Positions 46,176-55,549 of a stretch of DNA of 64,000 bases are shown piece after piece. How positions within the stretch are numbered: position 1 is the stretch's first letter; the number at the start of each line of letters is the position of its first letter. Made by a program: the position numbers and the translations under genes. Origin of the DNA: Acidobacteriota bacterium (lineage in GTDB: Bacteria > Acidobacteriota > Blastocatellia > RBC074); the NCBI GenBank assembly GCA_016196035.1, contig JACPYM010000031.1, positions 102,675 to 166,674 on the forward strand, given 5' to 3'. The notes under the pieces are model-generated. The model worked only from the letters and a program-made list of their open reading frames with translations, searched no databases and was not told where the DNA came from.

Positions 46176-46922
46176 ATGGGAAATCAATTCAAAGATCAAG
46201 TCGCAATCATCACCGGCGGAGCCAGTGGCATCGGTTTCGCCGTCGCCCAAAAGTTCATCAGCGAAGGCGCGCGGGTCGTTATCGTGGATCAACAGAAAGC
46301 GCCGCTCACCAAAGCGGCCAAGCAACTGGGGCCGAATGCTTCATCCGTCGTACTCGATGTGACCGACGACACTGCCGTCGCCAAGGCGATCAACAAGGTT
46401 GCCAAGCAACACGGGCGCATTGACATCCTGGTCAACAGCGCGGGCGTGACGGGCAAGACCAACGTCAAGACGCACGAGGTCGAATACGACAACTTCAAAT
46501 TCGTGTTTGACGTGAATGTGAATGGCAGCTTCCTGATGGCGCGCGCGGTGTTGCCGCACATGCTCAAACGCAATTACGGGCGCATCGTGCACATCGCTTC
46601 GGTGGCGGGCAAAGAGGGGAATGCAGGGATGCTGGCCTATTCGGCTTCCAAGGCCGCCGTGATTGGGATGACCAAGGTGCAGGGCAAGGAATACGCCGAG
46701 ACGGGTATTACGGTGAATGCCTTTGCGCCTGCCGTCATTCGCACGGCGATGGTAGATGCGTTGCCCGCAGCGCAAGTGGCATATATGACCGACAAGATTC
46801 CGATGAAACGTTGCGGCACCCTTGAAGAGGTCGCGCACATGATCGCGTTCATCGCTTCGCCGGGCGCGAGTTTTACGACGGGTTTTACATTCGATATGAC
46901 GGGCGGGCGCGCGACGTACTAA
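46176..46922 (+). CDS. SDR family dehydrogenase, sugar locus (first)
   Basis: 248 residues, ATG with AAGGAA upstream. Motifs: T-G-G-A-S-G-I-G (14-21), D40 after beta-2 (V-I-V-D-Q-Q) suggesting NAD+, N-S-A-G-V (rather than N-N-A-G), S in H-I-A-S-V-A-G-K-E-G and Y-S-A-S-K. Close in pattern to the SDRs of non-phosphorylative rhamnose or fucose pathways (for example keto-deoxy-rhamnonate dehydrogenase), which agrees with the transporter and mutarotase genes. The exact step is inferred. Confidence 0.85.
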   Translation: MGNQFKDQVAIITGGASGIGFAVAQKFISEGARVVIVDQQKAPLTKAAKQLGPNASSVVLDVTDDTAVAKAINKVAKQHGRIDILVNSAGVTGKTNVKTHEVEYDNFKFVFDVNVNGSFLMARAVLPHMLKRNYGRIVHIASVAGKEGNAGMLAYSASKAAVIGMTKVQGKEYAETGITVNAFAPAVIRTAMVDALPAAQVAYMTDKIPMKRCGTLEEVAHMIAFIASPGASFTTGFTFDMTGGRATY

Positions 46923-46935
46923 CGACGCGGGGCGA

Positions 46936-47035
46936 TTGCCACAGAGGCACGGAGGCACAGAGCAAGATGAGAGGTGGCTGAGCCTGCGGCATCTCCTGTT
47001 TGTTTTACCTCTGTGACTCCGTGCCTCTGTGGCAA
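46936..47035. repeat. Palindromic element, family C copy 1
   Basis: TTGCCACAGAGGCACGGAGG plus CACAGA pairs imperfectly with TCTGTGACTCCGTGCCTCTG plus TGGCAA. The family also occurs at 51332-51420. Confidence 0.88.
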
Positions 47036-47055
47036 GACTGTTCTGAGGAGTGATT

Positions 47056-47220
47056 ATGGGATGGTTTCGCAGACAAATTGATGAGTTGAAACTGCTGCTG
47101 TTTATGATGGTGGGCGTCAGTCCGCCGCGCGATTTGCAGGAGCGCATGGGCTTGATCAAGAGCGACGAGCAGAAAGTGGAAGAGGGCAAAGAGGAGCGCC
47201 GGGAAAAGGAGGCGGGATGA
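47056..47220 (+). CDS. 54-residue small protein coupled to L-rhamnose mutarotase
   Basis: An ATG at 47056 with TGAGGAG 6 bases upstream opens 54 codons that end in TGA at 47218-47220, overlapping the ATG of the next gene as ATGA. The product is [21 protein letters not shown], a short amphipathic or membrane-seeking helix, then [14 protein letters not shown] and a very acidic/basic tail ([13 protein letters not shown]). No family is recognised. Good initiation signals and stop-start overlap argue for a real, translated gene. Confidence 0.7.
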   Translation: MGWFRRQIDELKLLLFMMVGVSPPRDLQERMGLIKSDEQKVEEGKEERREKEAG

Positions 47221-47531
47221 TTCGCAAAGCATTTCTGATGCGGCTGAAACCCGGCCAGCAGGCCGAATATGAACAGCGCCACAACCCCATTTGGCCGGAG
47301 TTGCAGGCGGTGTTGCAGGCGCACGGCGTGCACAACTATTCGATCTTTCTGGATGCGGCGACCGACAAGCTGTTCGCCTACGCCGAGATCGAAGCGGAGG
47401 AGCGCTGGCAACAAATTGCGCGCACCGAAGTTTGCCGGCGCTGGTGGGCGCACATGCAACCGTTGATGCAGACCAATGCCGATAACAGTCCGGTGGCCAT
47501 TGACCTGACCGAAGTGTTTCATTTGGATTGA
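47217..47531 (+). CDS. rhaM: L-rhamnose mutarotase
   Basis: 104 residues, the typical length. Characteristic stretches: [35 protein letters not shown] and W-W-A-H-M-Q-P-L-M. The enzyme interconverts alpha and beta anomers of L-rhamnose (EC 5.1.3.32) in the cytoplasm. It is the best evidence that the neighbouring transporter and SDRs handle L-rhamnose or a related 6-deoxysugar. Start overlaps the stop of the 54-residue gene. Confidence 0.92.
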   Translation: MIRKAFLMRLKPGQQAEYEQRHNPIWPELQAVLQAHGVHNYSIFLDAATDKLFAYAEIEAEERWQQIARTEVCRRWWAHMQPLMQTNADNSPVAIDLTEVFHLD

Positions 47532-47541
47532 AGAGTCTTTA

Positions 47542-47665
47542 CCTGGGTACGCACCGCTTCCAGCGTGCGGACGTGGCGTCAGACCGAGTAATGCCGACAG
47601 GGTTTTCCTCCGGCATCAGTTTGTCCGCCGCCACGTCCGCACGCTGGAAGCGGTGCGTACCCAGG
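47542..47665. repeat. Palindromic element, family A copy 4
   Basis: CCTGGGTACGCACCGCTTCC plus AGCGTGCGGACGTGGCG; right arm CGCCACGTCCGCACGCTGGA plus AGCGGTGCGTACCCAGG. Inner hairpin with ATGCCGACAGGG / CCTCCGGCAT. It lies between rhaM and the second SDR gene. Confidence 0.92.
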
Positions 47666-47681
47666 CATTCCGAGGAAAACG

Positions 47682-48461
47682 ATGGGCGAACGATTGAAAA
47701 ACAAAGTGGCGATTGTGACAGGTGGCAGCGCCGGCATAGGCCGCGCGACATGTGAAGTGTTTGCCGAAGAGGGGGCGAAAGTCGTCATCGCCGACATCGC
47801 TGATGAACAGGGCTTGGCGCTGGCTGAAGCGATCAAAGCCAACGGCGGGCAAGCGCTGTTTGTCCACACCGACATTGCCAGCGAAGGCAACGTGCGGCGG
47901 TTGGTGGACGAGACGGTCAAGGTTTTTGGCACAGTGGACGTATTGGTCAACAACGCGGCGACCTTTGTGTTGAAAGGAGTGGAGGCTTCGGTGGCGGATT
48001 GGTGGCGGAGCCTGAGCGTCAACGTCATCGGCACTGCGCTCGTGACCAAGTATTGCGTCGAGGTGATGAAGCGCAACAACGGCGGCCAGGGGAAAGGCGC
48101 GATTATCAATCTGGCTTCGATTTCCAGCTTTATCGCGCAGCCGAATTTTGTGACCTACAGCGCCACCAAAGCCGCGCTCTTGCAGATGACCAAAAACCTG
48201 GCGCTCGATTTGGGGCCGTTCAACATCCGCGTCAACGCGGTTTGCCCCGGCACGATTGTCACGCAAGCCACCGATCACCACCGTGCGCTGACCGGCATCA
48301 CACAGGAAGAATTCGAGGCCGCCGAAGCGCCGCATTACATGCTCAAACGCATCGGCCAGCCGCGCGAAGTGGCCTATCCGATTCTCTTCCTGGCTTCAGA
48401 GGAAGCGTCGTTTATTACAGCGGCGCATTTGATGGTAGATGGTGGATACGTGGCGCAATAG
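47682..48461 (+). CDS. SDR family dehydrogenase, sugar locus (second)
   Basis: 259 residues. T-G-G-S-A-G-I-G (15-22), D40 in V-I-A-D-I-A (NAD+ preference), N-N-A-A-T, the catalytic serine in L-A-S-I-S-S and Y-S-A-T-K are all present, and the C-terminus ends V-D-G-G-Y. Candidates in this context are an L-rhamnose 1-dehydrogenase or an L-fucose-type dehydrogenase. A lactonase, dehydratase and aldolase needed for a full pathway are not in the window. Confidence 0.85.
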   Translation: MGERLKNKVAIVTGGSAGIGRATCEVFAEEGAKVVIADIADEQGLALAEAIKANGGQALFVHTDIASEGNVRRLVDETVKVFGTVDVLVNNAATFVLKGVEASVADWWRSLSVNVIGTALVTKYCVEVMKRNNGGQGKGAIINLASISSFIAQPNFVTYSATKAALLQMTKNLALDLGPFNIRVNAVCPGTIVTQATDHHRALTGITQEEFEAAEAPHYMLKRIGQPREVAYPILFLASEEASFITAAHLMVDGGYVAQ

Positions 48462-48483
48462 ATAAAGGAATGGGGCCACGTCA

Positions 48484-49629
48484 TCAAAGACCGAGCATCA
48501 CGAGAATCGCCACCGCGCCCAGACACACGCCAAAGGGCATCGCCGTATTGAACCCGTCTTTGCTATAGCGCGCCACGATCAGGCCCGCGATGGCGCCGAG
48601 GATTGAGCCGTAGAGCAACACGCCGAACGCCGGATACCAGCCCAGAAAGCCGCCAATCACCGCCATCATCTTGACATCGCCCAGGCCCATGCCTTCGGCG
48701 CGGCGCAGCACAAAATAAAGCGCCCGCAAGACCCACAGAATGCTGGCCGCCACGACGGCGCCGAAGCAGGCATTTTGTAAGGCGTGATAAGCGCGTTCAT
48801 AAATCAATGGGTTGACCGTGGCATAGCGGTAAACCAGTCCGGCCCAAACTGCCGCCAGCAAAAAACCGAACAGCAACAGCGCGACGACTACGCGCTGGCG
48901 CTGGCGTTCACGTCCGGCGCTGGCGGCTATTTCGTCAGAGCTTGCTTCAGCTTGCTCAGCCAGTTGATCGGATTCACTTACGTCATCCGGTTCTTCCTCG
49001 AAATAGCGGTCGAACAACAACGCATCCAGCCAGTCCAAGAACAGGAAGGAAGGCGCGGCGAGTGCCAAGATCAACCCGCCATAAAGCGCGGCTTCGTTCG
49101 TGGCAAAGTTGTTGGCCGCCAACTGCGGCGGCGTGAAGGCCTCAATCTGTGTTAGTCCCGCGACGTGCCCACCGCTGCGCAATGCCTGGACTAAAAAGAC
49201 GCTGACAAACGCCGGGTAGGTGATGACATCCGGCAAGAGGTGATGTTGGGCATCAATGAAAACCAGCGCCAGCATCGCGGCTCCGAACGCCATTTGCGCC
49301 AGCGCCCACCACTCCGCGCCCGTGCGCCAAACGATGGCGGCAAACAGCAGCGCCGTCAGCAACTCTACCGCCGGATAACGCCACGCGATGGCCGTTTGGC
49401 ACTGGTGGCAACGCCCGCGCAAGAGCGCGAAACTCAGCAACGGGATGTTGTCATAAGGCCGCAGCTTCGTTTGGCAATGCGGGCAATGCGAAGCGGGTAG
49501 TGTGATGGATTGGCCCAACGGTATGCGATGGATGACGACGTTGAGAAAGCTGCCTAGCGCCAGACCGCAGAGGGCTGCCAAAGCGATGTAATAACCAAGC
49601 GGTAGATTGAGTTCGGAAAGAGAAAACAT
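48484..49629 (-). CDS. A24 family prepilin peptidase (type IV prepilin leader peptidase/methylase)
   Basis: 381 residues, longer than the usual 260-290. The N-terminal methylase part has [12 protein letters not shown] and the zinc cysteines C-P-H-C and C-H-Q-C. The aspartyl protease motifs are [11 protein letters not shown] and G-M-G-L-G-D-V-K. Multiple membrane segments are present. The extra length comes from a cytoplasmic insert with an acidic run (about 205-245) and an extra helix between the two catalytic aspartates. It cleaves and N-methylates type IV pilin and type II secretion pseudopilin leaders. No pilus genes are adjacent. Confidence 0.92.
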   Translation of the reverse strand: MFSLSELNLPLGYYIALAALCGLALGSFLNVVIHRIPLGQSITLPASHCPHCQTKLRPYDNIPLLSFALLRGRCHQCQTAIAWRYPAVELLTALLFAAIVWRTGAEWWALAQMAFGAAMLALVFIDAQHHLLPDVITYPAFVSVFLVQALRSGGHVAGLTQIEAFTPPQLAANNFATNEAALYGGLILALAAPSFLFLDWLDALLFDRYFEEEPDDVSESDQLAEQAEASSDEIAASAGRERQRQRVVVALLLFGFLLAAVWAGLVYRYATVNPLIYERAYHALQNACFGAVVAASILWVLRALYFVLRRAEGMGLGDVKMMAVIGGFLGWYPAFGVLLYGSILGAIAGLIVARYSKDGFNTAMPFGVCLGAVAILVMLGL

Positions 49630-49930
49630 GCGTGTTGTTGAGGATGCTGAAACTGTTGCGATGCGTGCGTGAATGCGGGCGCATTAGACGGATTGCCGCC
49701 GCGTTTTGTCAAACACTTTGTCCGAAACGCCCGGACATAAGCCCGCCAAGCGGCTTCCGTTCTGAATATGAATTGATTTTCTGCGCCCTGCCAGGATGCC
49801 AAACGCGCCAAGCCGGGAAGTGTTCCTGTTTTATCCTAGCGCGGAGGTGGCGCGTTTTACGGCTTGACGGTGAACTCGGTTCCCCCCAGTGCCTTTGCGA
49901 AGTCCTCAAAACGTCTGCCAAAGACACTAT

Positions 49931-50028
49931 CCTGACTCCTGATTCCTGACTCCTGATCCCTGATAGCTTGAAAATCAGCCGGCATTTTTAGGTTATCAGG
50001 GATCAGGAGTCAGGAATCAGGAGTCAGT
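49931..50028. repeat. Palindromic element, family I
   Basis: CCTGACTCCTGATTCCTGAC plus TCCTGATCCCTGATA is complemented by TATCAGGGATCAGGAGTCAG plus GAATCAGGAGTCAG, with a loop of about 30 bases. Each arm is an internal tandem of CCTGA(C/T)T. The remainder of 49630-50138 holds no gene that I can support. Confidence 0.9.
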
Positions 50029-50138
50029 CAAGCCACTCAGATGCTCTTGTTAGCGACTATGCAAAAGCCCCGCAGTTCCCACTGGTTTTGTCCGATGACA
50101 GTGGCGCGGTGCGGGGGGCTTGGATTAAAGTTGCGGCG

Positions 50139-51257
50139 ATGCCATTGAGAATCTTGCAAGTTTGTTCCGCCGACGGTTTTGGCGGAGGTGAACGCCACGT
50201 CGCCGATTTGACACGCGCGTTGCTCGAACGCGAGCACGAGGTGCATCTGGCCGTGCGTCCGGCTGCGCCATTGCGCGAAGCGCTGACCACGCCGCGCGTG
50301 CAATGGCACGAACTCGGTTTGCGCAACTCGCTGGACGTGATGAGCGCCTGGCAATTGGCCGAGGTCATCCGGCGCGAACGCATTGACGTATTGCACGCGC
50401 ACGTCGGGCGCGATTACACCTTCTGTGGGATTGCGGCGCGCATGGTACGGCGCGATCAGCCGGTGCGGTTTTTTCTGACGCGCCATCATTTCAATCCGCT
50501 CAAAGCCAATCCGGTATACGCCTGGACGATTGGCGAGGCGCGCAAACTCATTGCCGTCTCGCAAAGCGTCGAGCAACGCCTGCACGAAGCTTTTCCGCAA
50601 CTGGCCGCGCGCACGGTGGTGATTCCCAACTGGGTGGATTTGCGGCGCGTCGGCAAACTCAGCATCGAAGTCGCACGCGGCCTGTTGGGCGTCAAACGCA
50701 ATTGGTGCATCGGTATCGTCGGGCAATTGACGCCGCTCAAACGGCAAGACCTGTTCATCCACGCCGCCGCGCAACTGATTCGCGAACGCAACTGGACGGA
50801 TGTCGAATTCGTGATCGCCGGCGCGCCCGGTCAAAGCGCGACCGATGAAGCTTATGCCGCCGAACTGCGCGCGCAGGCCGAACAGTTAGGCATCAGCGAG
50901 CAGGTGCGGTTTCTAGGCCACATCAACGAACTGCCCATGCGGTTGCGCGCCTTTGATGTGGTGGTCGTGCCCTCAGATAACGAAGCCTTTTCGCTGGCGC
51001 TGGTCGAAGCGATGGCTGCGGAATGTGCCGTCATCGCCACCCGCGTCGGCGGCATGAAAGAGATTGTGGAAGACGAAGTCACTGGCCTGCTGATCGAACC
51101 GGATGATGAATGGGCGCTGAGCACAGCCATTTCACGCCTGCTGGTGGATCGGTCAATGCGCTTGAAAATGGGGGCGGCGGCGCGGGCCTGCGTGATTGAA
51201 CGTTATGAGCGCGGCAGCGTGATTGACCGGATCGAAGAACTTTATCTAACGGCGTAA
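50139..51257 (+). CDS. Glycosyltransferase family 4 protein
   Basis: 372 residues from the ATG at 50139; a TTG at 50088 is in frame but less likely. The GT-B N-domain starts [16 protein letters not shown], matching the GT4 glycine loop. The C-domain has [12 protein letters not shown] (about 205-216) and the nucleotide-sugar E-x7-E motif as [18 protein letters not shown]. Probably builds a surface polysaccharide or lipid-linked glycan; donor and acceptor unknown. Confidence 0.9.
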   Translation: MPLRILQVCSADGFGGGERHVADLTRALLEREHEVHLAVRPAAPLREALTTPRVQWHELGLRNSLDVMSAWQLAEVIRRERIDVLHAHVGRDYTFCGIAARMVRRDQPVRFFLTRHHFNPLKANPVYAWTIGEARKLIAVSQSVEQRLHEAFPQLAARTVVIPNWVDLRRVGKLSIEVARGLLGVKRNWCIGIVGQLTPLKRQDLFIHAAAQLIRERNWTDVEFVIAGAPGQSATDEAYAAELRAQAEQLGISEQVRFLGHINELPMRLRAFDVVVVPSDNEAFSLALVEAMAAECAVIATRVGGMKEIVEDEVTGLLIEPDDEWALSTAISRLLVDRSMRLKMGAAARACVIERYERGSVIDRIEELYLTA

Positions 51258-51260
51258 AAC

Positions 51261-51510
51261 ATGAAACAGGATGGACGGGATGGGCAGGATTTACAGGAGA
51301 GAGATTGAGATAGGACTTACGCTGAAGCATTGCCACAGAGGCACGGAGACACAGAGGAAAGGCTTGCAAGACCGGAAACCTAGCTCTCTGGCTCTGTGTC
51401 TCCGTGCCTCTGTGGCAAAGTTTCCGGCTTTTGCGTAAGTCCTATGAGAATGCTTTCTTCCCTTTGGTTTCATCCTGTGAATCCTGCCCATCCCGTCCAG
51501 CCTGTTTTGA
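51261..51510. repeat. Doubly nested palindromic element (family D enclosing family C copy 2)
   Basis: Outer arms ATGAAACAGGATGGACGGGA plus TGGGCAGGAT and ATCCTGCCCATCCCGTCCAG plus CCTGTTTTGAT. A middle pair TAGGACTTACGC / GCGTAAGTCCTA lies at about 51310 and 51433. The core (51332-51420) is family C: TGCCACAGAGGCACGGAGAC against GTCTCCGTGCCTCTGTGGCA. Three unrelated palindromes are centred on one another. Confidence 0.88.
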
Positions 51511-51514
51511 TCTT

Positions 51515-52708
51515 TCATTGGCGCGTTACGCAACGTTCAACCAAACTCTCCATGCGTTCCAGCGAAGCTGTCCAGTTGTGATGCGACAGCATACGCGCGC
51601 GCCCCGCCGCCGCCAGCCGCGCGCGTTCGTCCGCATTGTTCATCAGCCGCAATGCTGCCTGGGCATATTCTTCCGGCGCATTCCCGACCAATAAATGCTG
51701 CTCCGGCTCGGCGTCCACGCCTTTGACGGCCACGGCGCTGGTGATGACGGGCACGCCCAGCGCCAGCGCTTCGAGAATTTTGTTTTGCGTGCCGCGCGCG
51801 ATGCTGAGCGGCGCGATCATGGCCGCCGAACGCAACACATACGGGCGCACATCCGGCACCGAGCCCGTCACCTCTATGCCCGGTAACTCGCCAAGCTTGC
51901 GAATGGCGGGCGCGGGTTCAGCGCCGACAATGAGCAAGCGGGCGTTGGGTCGTTGCGCGCGAATGTGCGGCCAAGTCTGCGCGCAAAACCGCAACATGCA
52001 TTCCTGGTTGGGGTAATAATCCATCCGCCCGATGAAGCTCAGCACATCGGGATCGTAGGCGGTGCCATCAGGCTGAAAGTATTCGGCATCCACGCCGTTC
52101 GGGAACCAGGCGCAATCGCTGGCCGTCCCGAAACGTTCCAGCGTCTCCAATTCGGCGCGCGTCGTGACCGTACATAAATCGAATTGCGCGGCCAACTGTT
52201 TTTCGGCGTGTTGCAGCTTCACACCTTCCAGCCAATAGCCCAGCGCCAGGGGGAACGGTTTGTAGCGCGCATACTCCAGCCATTTCTGCGAATCCATATC
52301 GCCGAAGTCCAGCAGCTTGGGAATGTGGCGCACGTGGGTGACATAGGGTGCGACCGAGGAACAGTGCACAAAAATCAGATCGAAGTGTTGGCTGGCCAGC
52401 AATTCATCAATCGTCCGTTTGAGCGCGGGCGCATAAAAATATCCCATCGAAGACGGACCGGGCGTGAACAGCCGTCCGACCATGCGCGCCGTTTGTTGCG
52501 GCGCATGCACGCGCGCCATCGCGTAGCGGGCGCAATAAGGCGCAATGCCCGCGCCCTCGTGCGCTTCGCCGTCAGAGCGCGCCAGCGAACAGACAGTGAC
52601 GCCATGCCCGCGTTCGCTGAGATGGCGAATCATATTGAACGGGCGAATTTTCCCGCCGCGTTTGGGCGGAAAAGGGAAGCGATGGCAGATGTAGAGGATG
52701 TTTAGCAT
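51515..52708 (-). CDS. Glycosyltransferase, PEP-CTERM/EpsH-associated type (TIGR03087-like)
   Basis: 397 residues from the ATG at 52708. The N-terminus I-L-Y-I-C-H-R-F-P-F-P-P-K-R-G-G-K-I-R is the hallmark of the TIGR03087 sugar transferase group. The GT-B C-domain has L-L-I-V-G-A-E-P, G-S-V-P-D-V-R-P-Y, and a P-L-S-I-A-R-G-T-Q-N-K-I-L-E-A-L-A-L-G nucleotide-sugar site. In other bacteria this group sits in exopolysaccharide clusters associated with exosortase. No exosortase is visible here. Confidence 0.88.
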   Translation of the reverse strand: MLNILYICHRFPFPPKRGGKIRPFNMIRHLSERGHGVTVCSLARSDGEAHEGAGIAPYCARYAMARVHAPQQTARMVGRLFTPGPSSMGYFYAPALKRTIDELLASQHFDLIFVHCSSVAPYVTHVRHIPKLLDFGDMDSQKWLEYARYKPFPLALGYWLEGVKLQHAEKQLAAQFDLCTVTTRAELETLERFGTASDCAWFPNGVDAEYFQPDGTAYDPDVLSFIGRMDYYPNQECMLRFCAQTWPHIRAQRPNARLLIVGAEPAPAIRKLGELPGIEVTGSVPDVRPYVLRSAAMIAPLSIARGTQNKILEALALGVPVITSAVAVKGVDAEPEQHLLVGNAPEEYAQAALRLMNNADERARLAAAGRARMLSHHNWTASLERMESLVERCVTRQ

Positions 52709-52743
52709 AGGGGGAATTGAGGTAGTACGAGGAGCGGCAGCGC

Positions 52744-52846
52744 CCTGGGTACGCACCGCTTCCAGCGTGCAGGCTTGGCAATTGACGCAATCAAATTGAC
52801 TGTGTCTTTGAATCAGTCCTGCACGCTGGAAGCGGTGCGCACCCAG
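52744..52846. repeat. Palindromic element, family A copy 5
   Basis: CCTGGGTACGCACCGCTTCC plus AGCGTGCAGG, and CCTGCACGCT plus GGAAGCGGTGCGCACCCAG. It is the short form and lies between the glycosyltransferase and asparagine synthase genes, 7 bases beyond the latter's stop. Confidence 0.9.
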
Positions 52847-52853
52847 ATTGGCG

Positions 52854-54788
52854 TCAAGCTTGGTGCCGCAGTTGTGCTTTCAATTCATCAGCCAAATCCG
52901 GCGCCGCGCGTCCATCCAGATAAAGTTGCGCCCACAACTCAAAATTCAACAGCGCCAGCAGGGCATCAGTGTAATCCTCACGCCGCGTGCGATGGGCCGT
53001 GATCAATTCGGTGACAGCGGATGGTTCAAACAAGCCGCGCCGTTGCAAGTTTGCCGGACTGAGCACCGCGCACAGCATGTGCGACAGTTCGCCTTTCAAC
53101 CACGCGCCCACCGGCATGCCAAAACCGCGTTTGGGTCGGTCGAGAATGTCTGGCGGCAGCAGGCCGCTGAGCGCGCGTTTCAACAGATGCTTCAATTGTC
53201 CATCACGTACTTTGACGGCTTCGGGCATGGCGGCGGCCAACTCCACCAGGTCTTGATCCAGCAATGGCACGCGGCATTCGAGCGAGACGGCCATGCTCAT
53301 CTTGTCAGTCAGCAACAACAAATCGTCCGGCAATTGCGTCTGCCAATCCACCGTCACCATGCGGTTGAGCGCGTCGGCGCTGTGCGCCTTGGCGAAGGCC
53401 GCCAGCAACGGGTCTTCGGCGTGTGCGGGCTGCTGAATCAATAAACGCTGCGCCAGTGTCGACGGCAGCAATTGCAGGTACGCGCGATAGCGCTCTTCAA
53501 ACGAAAGGTCGGCGCTGGCGATGAAGGCCTTCGCCAAGCGCAATTGGTTGAGCAGGCCCGAATGTCTATCGCTGGGCAAATGGCGGCTGACGGCGCGCGC
53601 GCCCTGTTTTAGCCAGCCCGGCAAGCGCGTAAATTGCGCGGCGTAATGATTGCCCAAGTAGCGGCGATACCCGCCAAACAATTCATCGCCGCCGACGCCC
53701 GACAGAATCACGGTGACCTCGCGCCGCGCGAATTCCGAAACCAGATAGGTCGTCATAAACGCGCTGTCGGCCAGCGGTTCGTCCAGATGCCAGAGCAGCT
53801 TGGGCAGCAGGCCGACGACATCGGGTTTGACAATGATTTCGTGATGCTCAGTGCCGAATAGTTCGGCTACGCGGCGCGCATGGGGCAATTCGTTGTAAAG
53901 CGCTTCGGCGGCCCCGCCTTCAAACCCAATCGAATAGGTCTTGACCGGCTGGTTCGTCGCTTGCGCCATCAAGCCGACGACGGCGCTCGAATCAATTCCG
54001 CCTGACAGGAAGGCGCCGATAGGCACATCGCTGACCATCTGACGCTCGACGGCGGTTTGAATGGCGGCGCGTGTGCGCTCGGCCCATTCGTCTTCGCTGG
54101 TCGCACGTTCCAATGTTTCGGGCATTTGCCAGTATTGACGCGTCTCGACGCGCCCGCCTTCGACAGACAACAACGCAGCGACGGGCAGTTTGCGGATGCC
54201 CGCAAACAACGTGTGCGGCGCGGCGACATAACCCAATTGCAAATACGATTGCAGCGCGGTCTGATCAACTTCTGGGGTGAAACCGGGCAGCGTGAGTATG
54301 GCTTTGGCTTCGCTGGCAAAGACCAGGCGGCGTCCGTCTTCGTGTACGTACAACGGCTTGATGCCCAGGCGGTCGCGCCCAAGCAACAAACGCCGCCGCC
54401 GCGCATCCCACAAGGCAAAGCCGAACATGCCGTTGAGCCGCAAGATGAATTCATCGCCCCATTGTTCGTAGGCGTGTAGCAGTGTCTCGCTGTCAGAGTC
54501 AGTGCGGAAGCGATGGCCGTGGGGTTCCAATATGCGGCGCAATTCGCGGTAGTTGTAAATCTCGCCGTTGCAGACCAGCCAGAGCGATTCGTCTGCGTTG
54601 GTCAGCGGCTGATGTCCGCCCGCCAGATCAATGATCGAAAGCCGCCGCATGCCGATGGCGCACGGCCCGTCAACGTGAAAGCCGCTGTCATCGGGGCCGC
54701 GATGGTGCGTGACCGCGCCCATTGTTGTGAGCAACGCGCTGTTTACGGGCTGACCATTCAGATCAATGATGCCAAAGATGCCGCACAT
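52854..54788 (-). CDS. asnB: Asparagine synthase (glutamine-hydrolysing)
   Basis: 644 residues. Initiating at the ATG at 54788 gives the required N-terminal Cys2 (M-C-G-I-F-G-I-I). The glutaminase domain has H-H-R-G-P-D-D and the I-x-N-x-G-E-I-Y-N-Y-R-E-L segment. The synthetase domain has the PP-loop L-S-G-G-I-D-S-S-A-V-V and the later Y-R-R-Y-L-G region. In polysaccharide clusters such paralogs often amidate or modify a sugar rather than make free asparagine. Its place next to two glycosyltransferases favours that role, but the sequence alone does not decide. Confidence 0.92.
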   Translation of the reverse strand: MCGIFGIIDLNGQPVNSALLTTMGAVTHHRGPDDSGFHVDGPCAIGMRRLSIIDLAGGHQPLTNADESLWLVCNGEIYNYRELRRILEPHGHRFRTDSDSETLLHAYEQWGDEFILRLNGMFGFALWDARRRRLLLGRDRLGIKPLYVHEDGRRLVFASEAKAILTLPGFTPEVDQTALQSYLQLGYVAAPHTLFAGIRKLPVAALLSVEGGRVETRQYWQMPETLERATSEDEWAERTRAAIQTAVERQMVSDVPIGAFLSGGIDSSAVVGLMAQATNQPVKTYSIGFEGGAAEALYNELPHARRVAELFGTEHHEIIVKPDVVGLLPKLLWHLDEPLADSAFMTTYLVSEFARREVTVILSGVGGDELFGGYRRYLGNHYAAQFTRLPGWLKQGARAVSRHLPSDRHSGLLNQLRLAKAFIASADLSFEERYRAYLQLLPSTLAQRLLIQQPAHAEDPLLAAFAKAHSADALNRMVTVDWQTQLPDDLLLLTDKMSMAVSLECRVPLLDQDLVELAAAMPEAVKVRDGQLKHLLKRALSGLLPPDILDRPKRGFGMPVGAWLKGELSHMLCAVLSPANLQRRGLFEPSAVTELITAHRTRREDYTDALLALLNFELWAQLYLDGRAAPDLADELKAQLRHQA

Positions 54789-54918
54789 AGGGCGTGAAGG
54801 TAGCGTGAGACTTGGCATGTGGCAAGGTTTTTGGCGCGGACGCACCGCGTTTTAACGAGGCCGTTGACGGTCAAACGGTCTTCGGGTTTACTGACGCCGC
54901 GAACCAATCAGCGATGAA

Positions 54919-55000
54919 GCACAAAAGCATGGAGTGCAGGCTTCAACCTGCGTCCGAGATTTTGCACACAGGCTGAAGCCTGCACCCCATGCTTTTGTGC
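54919..55000. repeat. Palindromic element, family J
   Basis: GCACAAAAGCATGGAGTGCA plus GGCTTCAACCTG and CAGGCTGAAGCCTGCACCCC plus ATGCTTTTGTGC form a 30-base stem with a loop of about 18 bases, between the asnB promoter side and the ATC-hydrolase gene. Confidence 0.9.
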
Positions 55001-55036
55001 GCGAGAGTTGTAGCCAAACCCAAAGGAGTTTTCGCA

Positions 55037-55549
55037 ATGAGTGAAGCAGTCCCACAAGCTAAGCCGCCCGATCATCTAAACGACATCGGCGTGCTCAAAC
55101 GCCGCGAGATCGAAGCGCGCATCGTCGCGCCTTTGCTGCAAGCCTTGGGCGAACGCTTCGGACGTGCGGAAGTCCTGGCGCTTGCGCGCGAGGTCATTGT
55201 CAACGTCGCGCGCGCGCAGGGCGGGGAACTGGCGCAAACAATGGCGGGCAACGGCCTGACACAATTGGCTGGTTCGCTCGCCGCCTGGCAAAAAGATGAT
55301 GCGATGCAGATGCAGGTGTTGGCGCAGAACGAGGAAGAGTTTGCGTTTAACGTTACGCGTTGCCGTTACGCTGAAATGTATCGCGCGCTGGGTTTGGAAG
55401 AGTTGGGCGCGTTGCTCTCGTGCAATCGCGATGCGGCGTTGATCGAGGGCTTTAATCCGCAGGTTGAATTGACGCGCACGCAAACGTTGCTGCAAGGCGC
55501 GCCGCATTGCGATTTCCGCTATCGGGTGAAAGCAGGTGAAGAACGATGA
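55037..55549 (+). CDS. L-2-amino-thiazoline-4-carboxylate hydrolase family protein
   Basis: 170 residues, ATG with AAGGAG upstream. Conserved blocks: [37 protein letters not shown] and [18 protein letters not shown]. The cysteines and histidine of these blocks are the family's likely catalytic or metal residues. The founding enzyme opens the thiazoline ring of ATC to cysteine precursors, but most members are uncharacterised. Its stop overlaps the next start as ATGA, tying it to the cytochrome and PQQ-dehydrogenase genes. Confidence 0.85.
   Translation: MSEAVPQAKPPDHLNDIGVLKRREIEARIVAPLLQALGERFGRAEVLALAREVIVNVARAQGGELAQTMAGNGLTQLAGSLAAWQKDDAMQMQVLAQNEEEFAFNVTRCRYAEMYRALGLEELGALLSCNRDAALIEGFNPQVELTRTQTLLQGAPHCDFRYRVKAGEER

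Noticed and set aside
46341..47522. A 393-codon minus-strand frame
   Set aside because: It runs antisense through an SDR, a palindrome, the 54-residue gene and rhaM; no motif and no start signal.
52848..53444. A 198-codon plus-strand frame at the 3' side of asnB
   Set aside because: Antisense to the conserved synthetase domain; a shadow frame.
48484..54788. Prepilin peptidase to asnB region considered as one exosortase cluster
   Set aside because: No exosortase, EpsH or PEP-CTERM substrate gene is present, and the genes lie on both strands separated by palindromes.
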